64,000 bases of DNA from Macrostomum hystrix (lineage: Eukaryota; Platyhelminthes; Macrostomidae), in assembly GCA_950097015.1 (NCBI GenBank), contig CATNEN010000038.1, positions 5,563,001 to 5,627,000 on the forward strand, written 5' to 3'. The notes under the pieces were generated by a model, which searched no databases, was not told the DNA's origin, and was given only the letters and a program-made list of their open reading frames with translations. Shown piece after piece: positions 58,305 to 64,000 of the stretch (position 1 is the first letter of the stretch; each line of letters opens with the position of its first letter). The translations under genes were made by a program, and so were the position numbers.

Positions 58305-60058
58305 ATGACGGCGGTGCCAGAAAAGTACTACGCAGCGCTGCAGGATGCCGGCGTTTCGGTTGAGGAGGCCACGAAGCACTATCTGGTGTTCAAGATGTTC
58401 GACAAGGACAACTCGGAGACTCTGGACTCTAGCGAGCTGTACGCCTGTCTGCAGGTCCGTCTTTGCAAATAGTAACAATATTAACAGTAGGAAACCAAGC
58501 CATCTTGGGGAAATTCCCCCCCGGAAAGTTTTTGGCAGCGCCTGAATGCAAACAGCGTTGGGTGGTGACTGATTGGTTGACAGACTAGGCGATGATGTCC
58601 TGTGGTTGAGCTGCGCCTAATATTTAGGCTTGATCAGTGAAATTGGAGACATTTGCGTCAGGGTGTCCATAGTGGCCTATTTCCACCTTTGAAGGTCCAG
58701 CATATCCCAGTCCATGGACTGAACGCAGGGGTCAGTGATTCATGAGCCTCTTTATGCCCAGGGGTCACCATCAAATCCGAAATTGAAATTTTCCACCCGG
58801 TCAGGTGATGGGCCAGGCGCCGAAGTCCAAAGAAGAGGTGGACAAGCTGCTAAAGACCTACGACAAAGACTCCAGCGGCAGCATGGACTTTGTAGAATTC
58901 TCCAGACTAATGAGCCAGGTGTGCAAGCCGCCCCAGACAGTCAGAGACAACCTGATGCTGAGCTTCCAGAAGCTGGACAAAGACAACAGCGGCTACATCG
59001 AACGCGACGAACTGCACGAAGCAATTTTCGGCTCGGGCAAGTCCACCCTGACCGAGAAAGAGTTCGACAAGCTCATGCGCGAGGCGGACGCTAACGGCGA
59101 TGGCAAGATCGACTACTCAGGTGAGACTGCTCAGTCCGCTCAGCCGTGCTCCGATTGTCACACTCACTTTAACTACTCAGCAGTTAGTAGCTTAAAACGA
59201 ACATTTGATGACTAACACAGTGCATGTGCCACCACAGGTAGAGCGAATGTCGGTATATCCACAAGAATTGGAACAAACACGAAGGGCGTCTAGCATAAGC
59301 TAATATGTGAAATTTTTGGCAGGAGGTGCTGCAGGCACTGGCGCATCATTTTGGTGACAGTAGACCCGCAGTAGGCGAGGCAGGGGAGTAGCGCGGTAGT
59401 GGCGCCCCCGTGGTACTGGCGCCCCCGTGGTAGGGGCGCCTCCGTGGTAGTGGCGCCCCCGTGGTAGGGGCGCCCCCATTGTGGTAGTGGCGCCCCCGTA
59501 ATAGGGGCGCCTCGGTAGTGGCGCCTCCGTCGTAGGGGCGCCTCCGTGATAGTGGCGCCTCCGTGGTAGTGGCGCTCCCGTGGTAGGCGCACCCCCCAGA
59601 GGCGCGGCTACCCTAGAAAAACCCTGGCTATACCACTGCAGCAAAGAGGCAGAGTCAATTCCGCTGACTTCTGAGCACACACACACGTACACAGGTGTGC
59701 TCACACATGTGGGCCACATTGCTTAAGTGTTGTCAGGCAGCAGATTCGAACTCAGGGACCTTGGTTCATGAGTCGGACACTTTACCGAACCGCAGAATTC
59801 CTGGCAACGCTGCTGACGGACATCGGCAAGATGATTGAAACTAAAAAGCAGAAGTCACACGACAAACAGTCGTCAGGCGGTGGACACGGCGAGAAGCACA
59901 AGGACGAGGGGCACGGAGGCAAGCACAAGAAGGAGGATGGCCACGGAGATGGCGACGGGCACAAGAAGCGCAGCCGAAGCCGTGGCAGCCGCGGCAGCGG
60001 CCACAGCAGCCGGCGCAGCTCGAGAAGCAGCAGCCGCGGAAGCAAGAAGTCTCATTGA
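58305..60058 (+). CDS. Four-EF-hand calcium-binding protein with His/Lys and SR-type tail
   Basis: Three exons (58305-58454, 58805-59120, 59796-60058) give 242 residues. Four canonical loops are visible: DKDNSETLDSSE (33-44), DKDSSGSMDFVE (70-81), DKDNSGYIERDE (108-119) and DANGDGKIDYSE (145-156). All keep the acidic first and last positions; loop 1 has Glu where Gly is usual. The core is calmodulin/troponin-C-like in size. After residue 165 comes a tail with no family match that I know: Gly/His/Lys-rich repeats (GHGEKHKDE, GHGGKHKKE) and then Ser-Arg-rich sequence. It should bind calcium; the basic tail might bind nucleic acid, membrane or metal, which is inference. Intron 2 is largely a SINE whose end supplies the exon 3 acceptor region. 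Confidence 0.85.
59318..59795 (-). mobile_element. SINE-A-like element interrupted by a GC-rich array, EF-hand intron 2
   Basis: Minus strand: head from 59795 (ctgcggttcggtaaagtg, B box gagttcgaatc), body gtcagcggaattgac, then a GC-rich array at about 59390-59590, then the SINE 3' end (gcgggtctactgtcacc). The head differs from other family A copies. Confidence 0.65.
59390..59595. repeat. GC-rich minisatellite inside the SINE
   Basis: About 12 units of gtggtagtggcgcccccg, alternating tagtgg and tagggg. Confidence 0.88.
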
Positions 60059-60149
60059 TCTCCCATGCGACAGAAGGCAGACGTTGATTTTGTGATATTT
60101 TTGTTTGAAAATAATTTGACAGGATACTTTTTGTACAGTAAAATCTAAG

Positions 60150-60412
60150 TAAAGACAGATTCTAGGATCAAATCTAGAGACTGGAAAGAATCTACGATCA
60201 AATCTAAAGACTAAAAATATTATAGTGTTGAATCTAGAGACTGGTATGGTTCTAGGATCAAATCTAGAGACTAGAAAGATTCTAGGATCAAATCTAGAGA
60301 CTGGAAAGAATCTACGATCAAATATATTGACTGGAAGGATTCTAGGATCAAATCTAGAGACTGGAAAGAATCTACGGTCAAATATATTGACTGGAAGGAT
60401 TCTGGTCAAAGG
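60150..60412. repeat. Array of about 30-bp units in the EF-hand 3' UTR
   Basis: About eight units containing gatcaaatctagagactgga, between the stop and the poly(A) signal. Confidence 0.88.
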
Positions 60413-60484
60413 GTCAAAGGGTCAAAGCTAGGGACTCGAGGATTTAAAGACGTCCACTGATTCCCGTGATACATCGGTGTTTTG

Positions 60485-60490
60485 AATAAA
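60485..60490 (+). terminator. Poly(A) signal AATAAA for the EF-hand gene
   Basis: Canonical hexamer 427 bp after the stop; the intervening UTR is mostly the 30-bp array. Confidence 0.45.
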
Positions 60491-60805
60491 GATCTCGCCC
60501 ACAATGTGTAAGCACTTCTCGCTATCTCTATCCAATCATAAATGTTGATCTCTAAAATAGATTACTGATTGCTTAATATTGAATAAAAATGAATAAAAAA
60601 CTAATTTTATTTGATTATTTTTTAATTATCTATTAACAGCATCAGAACACACTACTGCTCATGCGACGTAGCTCGCAAGTAGGCATGTTTGTGTTTTAAA
60701 CGTAAGACAAGTAACACAAGAACGATAAGAAATTTGCCATACTCTGTACACACTGTTGCAAAACACTTGCGTTATATAAGATTGAAGTCACATTAAAGCT
60801 GAAGT

Positions 60806-60886
60806 GCCCCGATGAGCAGCCCGGCAGGTGACGCAGTTGTGCTCGTGGCACACCGGGCAGTTGAACTCGTTGACGGCGTCGATCAG
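60806..60886 (-). pseudogene. 81-bp copy of RBCK1 IBR coding sequence
   Basis: Identical over 81 bases to 62030-62110 in the RBCK1-like exon, same strand, about 1.2 kb away and past the gene's stop codon. It encodes part of the IBR zinc site ([16 protein letters not shown]) but has no acceptor or flanking coding sequence. Confidence 0.9.
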
Positions 60887-61054
60887 AAATCAAATTTATC
60901 TATGTTAAAAATAACGTCAAAGTTACTAAGCATTTTGTTGTATGAAAACTATTTCAACACTTAGGTAATAATCATAAAAAATAGAGCATTTTCGGAAATC
61001 TCAATAAATGGTGTTTCACGCAGAAAAATTGCTTGAATAATTTTTAAACTACTG

Positions 61055-61215
61055 GTTCACACATTGTAGCGACAGTTCACACCTTCTAGTGGCAGTTCAC
61101 ACCTTCTAGCGGCAGTTCACACCTTCTAGTGGCAGTTCACACCTTCTAGTGGCAGTTCACACCTTCTAGTGGCAGTTCACACCTTCTAGCGGCAGTTCAC
61201 ACTTTCTAGTGGCAG
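61055..61215. repeat. Minisatellite, 20-bp unit, at the RBCK1 3' end
   Basis: About eight units of ttctagtggcagttcacacc, touching the stop codon of the RBCK1-like gene, whose final codons fall in a related last unit. Confidence 0.9.
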
Positions 61216-62897
61216 TTCATGCACTGCGGGTGGCACTTTTTGCCGTTCACTCGGCAGCCGCAGCCGCCTGAGGTGTCGCCCTGGCCGCCCGGTCCCCATC
61301 TCGGCCCCCTGGTTGCCCAGCAGATCTCAGTCTTGCACACCGAGCACATCAGCCAGTCGCAGCCCTCTCGCTTGGATAGGAACACGCGGCACTTCGGGCA
61401 CTGCATCGCTTCGCCAGATTTCAGCATGTCCTGCAGTGGTTTAAATTCCAGATCCGAACTGTTAGATACAGATAAGAGAAAAGATTGTTTTAACCAGAGC
61501 TGCTAGGAGTTGTGGCCTAGTGGCTTAACCATCGGACTCACGAATTGAAGGTCGGCGGTTCGATTCCCGACCCCACTTTGACCCCACTTTGATTTGAGCT
61601 CTTAAGCAAGACAATTGACTCTGCATTGCTTCAGTTCAACCAGGGATTAATGAGGGTGGGTGGGGCGTCCCAGCAGTCTTCAGATGCGGTGCGCAACTGC
61701 TGCGGCTGGGCTATCACAATTGGGGCAGATGTATTTCTTTAATCTAATTAGTATCACCGAGGAAACTGCATCTACGAAATCATTTTAAGAAATAATTCCT
61801 AGAAGTGGTTATAAAAAATTATTCGAAGAAATCATTATAAGAATTTTTTTTAAGAAATATCTCTGAGAAATATTTCTAAGAAATCATATTAAGAACACAT
61901 TCTAAGAAATACTTCAAAGAAATAATTCTAAGAAACGCGACTCGCCTCGAGTTTCTGAAGGCCCAGCCGGGCGTTCTCGTCGTTCTGCGCCTTGACGCGC
62001 AGCTCGTCCTGATAAGCCTTGCAGGTGACGCCCCGATGAGCAGCCCGGCAGGTGACGCAGTTGTGCTCGTGGCACACCGGGCAGTTGAACTCGTTGACGG
62101 CGTCGATCAGTTCAACGAAGGCCTCGCAGTTTGGCGTCACGCAGTGGAAGGCGTTGGTGATCAGGGCCTCGGCCTGGCGCAGTCCAAGGCGCTGCAGGCG
62201 GGCGAGCTGCTCGGCGGAGAGCAGCTCGCCCAGCTCAGCGTCCGTCACCGTCTGCTGACAGGGCGCGCAGGGGCAGATGACGGGCAGGCGGTCCGAGTTG
62301 AGCGCGTGGTCCCGCAGGCAGTTCTCGCACACCTCGTGGCCGCACTCGCGCAGACGAAGGCCCCGGATGCCGTCGTCTTCATCGCCACCTACGTCATTCA
62401 GGCAGATCGGGCACTCGAAGCCCTGCTGAGCTGGCACGGGAATCAGTGACTGCATCGTCAGGTTGAGCAGCTCGCGGTGGTTCCTCTCGCGCTCCTGCTC
62501 CATCTGCGGGTTTTGTGGGGAGCGGCACTGAAGCAACAGGGAAACTGTACTCAAGCAACAGGGAAACTGTACTCAAACAACAGGGGAAACTGTACTCAAG
62601 CAACAGGGGAAACTGTACTCAAGCAACAGGGGAAACTGTACTCAAGCAACAGGGGAAACTGTACTCAAGCAACAGGGGAAACTGTACTCAAGCAACGGGG
62701 GAACTGTACTCAAGCAACAGGGGAAACCAGCTCACCCGTCGCAGAAACTCGGCCTGCAGCTGCAAGTCGCGCTGCTCCTGCAATTGCTGCATCTCATCTG
62801 GCACTTCGTAACCAGCCGGGCGAGCGGTGCCGCACACCTCACAGCCGGGTCGCACCGGCTCATTGCGGAAGGTGCATGTGGGACAAGACCAGCCAGG
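61206..62897 (-). CDS. RBCK1: RBR E3 ubiquitin ligase, HOIL-1/RBCK1-like (C-terminal part)
   Basis: Three exons: 62736-62897, 61946-62527 (or from 62503, also in frame) and 61206-61430. The first gives an NZF zinc finger ([27 protein letters not shown]). The second gives RING1 ([21 protein letters not shown]) and the IBR ([17 protein letters not shown]). The last gives RING2 (CPKC..GCDWLMC, the middle Cys of GCDW being the catalytic site in this family) with [16 protein letters not shown] and a final Cys/His zinc cluster ending MNCH. This order is that of RBCK1. HOIL-1 works in the linear ubiquitin complex and makes oxyester-linked ubiquitin. The N-terminal ubiquitin-like domain should lie beyond 62900 and was not found. 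The 61946 junction appears to use GC-AG. Confidence 0.88.
61505..61735 (+). mobile_element. SINE family C, RBCK1 intron 2
   Basis: Good promoter boxes (A tggcctagtgg, B ggttcgattcc), centre cattgcttcagttcaacca, 3' part cagtcttcagatgcgg. Antisense to the gene. Confidence 0.78.
61770..61940. repeat. Degenerate aagaaat repeat, RBCK1 intron 2
   Basis: Loose repeats of taagaaataattct up to the exon donor. Confidence 0.6.
62528..62735. repeat. Minisatellite, 23-bp unit, entire RBCK1 NZF/RING intron
   Basis: About eight units around caacaggggaaactgtactc span from the donor (+8) to the acceptor. On the sense strand each unit reads cctgttgcttgag, and the last reads cctgttgcttcag, the 3' splice site. 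Confidence 0.9.
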
Positions 62898-63004
62898 CTT
62901 TGCAAAGTTGGCGAGGAGTCGGCGTTACGGGATTTAGTAAGAATTCTAAGAAACATTCCATCAGAGACAGTCTATAGAGTTCTAACGATTGGCGTCTCAT
63001 CAAA

Positions 63005-63495
63005 TAATTCCAAATTGCAGCTCATCAAATAACTTTAAGGAATGGCGGCTTATCAAAGAATTCAAAATGGCGGCTCATCAAAGAATTTTAAAGAAAAGCG
63101 GCTTATCAAAGAATTCTAAAGAATAACGGCTCATCAAAGAATTCGAAAGAATGGCGGCTTATCAAAGAATTCAAAATGGCGGCTCATCAAAGAATTCTAA
63201 GGAAAAGCGGCTTATCAAAGAATTGTAAAGAATGGCGGCTTATCAATGAATTCTAAAGAATGGCGGCTTATCAAAGAATTCTAAACAACGGCGGCTCATC
63301 AAAGAACTCTAAAGAATAGTGGCTCATCAAAGAACTCTAAAGAACGGCGTCTTATCGAAGAATTCGAAAGAATGGCGCCTTATCAAAGAATTCTAAAGAA
63401 CGGCTTATCGAAGAACTCTAAAGAATGGCGGCTTATCAAAGAATTGTAAAGAATAGCGGCGAATCAAAGAATTACAAATGGCGGCAAATCTAAGA
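63005..63495. repeat. Minisatellite, 26-28-bp unit, upstream of the NZF exon
   Basis: About 18 irregular units around aatggcggcttatcaaagaa, probably in an RBCK1 intron. Confidence 0.88.
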
Positions 63496-64000
63496 ATTTA
63501 ATGTAACAGTGACTTTAGGGGGCATACTAATCGTTTTTAGGATAGCTCCCATGCGTTCCCTGCGTCCCTTCCCCTCCCCCTCCCTTGTCTCCCCCCGATG
63601 ACTCATCGTTCTGTGACATTGAGATGTCAAAACCTTTCTCGGTCGTAAATAATATTTTTTGTCTTTTTGCTGTCAAAATGCGCCTATCTCCCTCATTTAA
63701 CCATGACTCTTCGAACTATAACGCGCCCCACCCCTTCATCATTTCATCTTTTTGATCGCACACCCACCTCCCTCCCTTCTATGTTTTTGTAATAAATAAT
63801 TGTTATGTAATCTCGCATCCGCCCCACTCCCAGGCATTAAATCATCCCTCTTCTCGGGAATACACCCAACCCACTCCCTTTCCGACCAATAACCGATTGG
63901 CAGGCGAGGCATGTGATCTGGCTTTCCAACATCTCGGTCAAGGTCGGGTTGATCACGCGATCACCGCGTGAGCGCGTGACTCTGGACTCTATCTAAGTGA
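63496..64000. other. Right-edge region, nothing recognised
   Basis: C-rich on the plus strand, then mixed sequence. I found no ubiquitin-like-domain exon here. Confidence 0.35.

Noticed and set aside
58695-58745. Possible SINE C fragment (agtccatggactg)
   Set aside because: Only one 13-base palindromic motif is shared with 27018-27031.

Overview
Eukaryotic (animal) nuclear DNA. Eleven genes are recognisable. Ten of them are cut into short exons by GT-AG introns (one probable GC-AG) that join in frame, and these are built from animal-specific families: innexin, DEG/ENaC channel, Fuzzy, PIAS, NAAA/acid ceramidase, HOIL-1-type RBR ligase, SLC26A11 and CUB domains. Innexin rules out a vertebrate-like gene set, and a temptin-like secreted protein points to a lophotrochozoan. 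A repeat-rich flatworm such as a macrostomid would fit, but the sequence alone does not prove it. Exons are GC-rich at wobble positions, while intergenic DNA is AT-rich.

Layout. 0.3-2.9 kb: 5' part of a secreted CUB-domain gene (-). 4.8-9.7 kb: innexin (+). 11.9-13.9 kb: fuzzy (FUZ, -), convergent with innexin. 14-16.2 kb: AT-rich spacer. 16.3 kb: Kish-B/TMEM167B (+). 18.4-20.0 kb: phospholipid phosphatase (+). 23.6-26.5 kb: DEG/ENaC channel (+). 30.1-39.0 kb: SLC26A11-type sulfate/anion transporter, 14 exons (+). 41.7-44.7 kb: PIAS-type SUMO ligase (-). 46.2-47.6 kb: temptin-like (-). 48.6-50.1 kb: unrecognised four-pass membrane protein (+). 50.6-57.7 kb: NAAA/acid-ceramidase-like amidase, 10 exons (-). 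58.3-60.1 kb: four-EF-hand protein with a basic tail (+). 61.2-62.9 kb: RBCK1/HOIL-1-like ligase, C-terminal part (-). These are unrelated housekeeping, signalling and membrane genes; nothing suggests an operon or shared pathway.

The striking feature is the repeat content. About thirty minisatellites (periods 8-37 bp) sit in introns or just beyond genes. Almost every array has its own unit, so they look locally born rather than dispersed. SLC26A11 introns without an array are 81-222 bp, except intron 4 (about 785 bp), which holds only a short array; those with a long array are 260-1794 bp. In a few cases the array is essentially the whole intron and a mutated unit supplies the 3' splice site (SLC26A11 intron 7, RBCK1 NZF/RING intron). 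Three tRNA-derived SINE families are scattered through introns and spacers, sometimes touching splice sites. Two fragments of neighbouring coding exons (40 bp of innexin, 81 bp of RBCK1) have been copied into non-coding DNA nearby. All calls come from reading the sequence; no database search was run.
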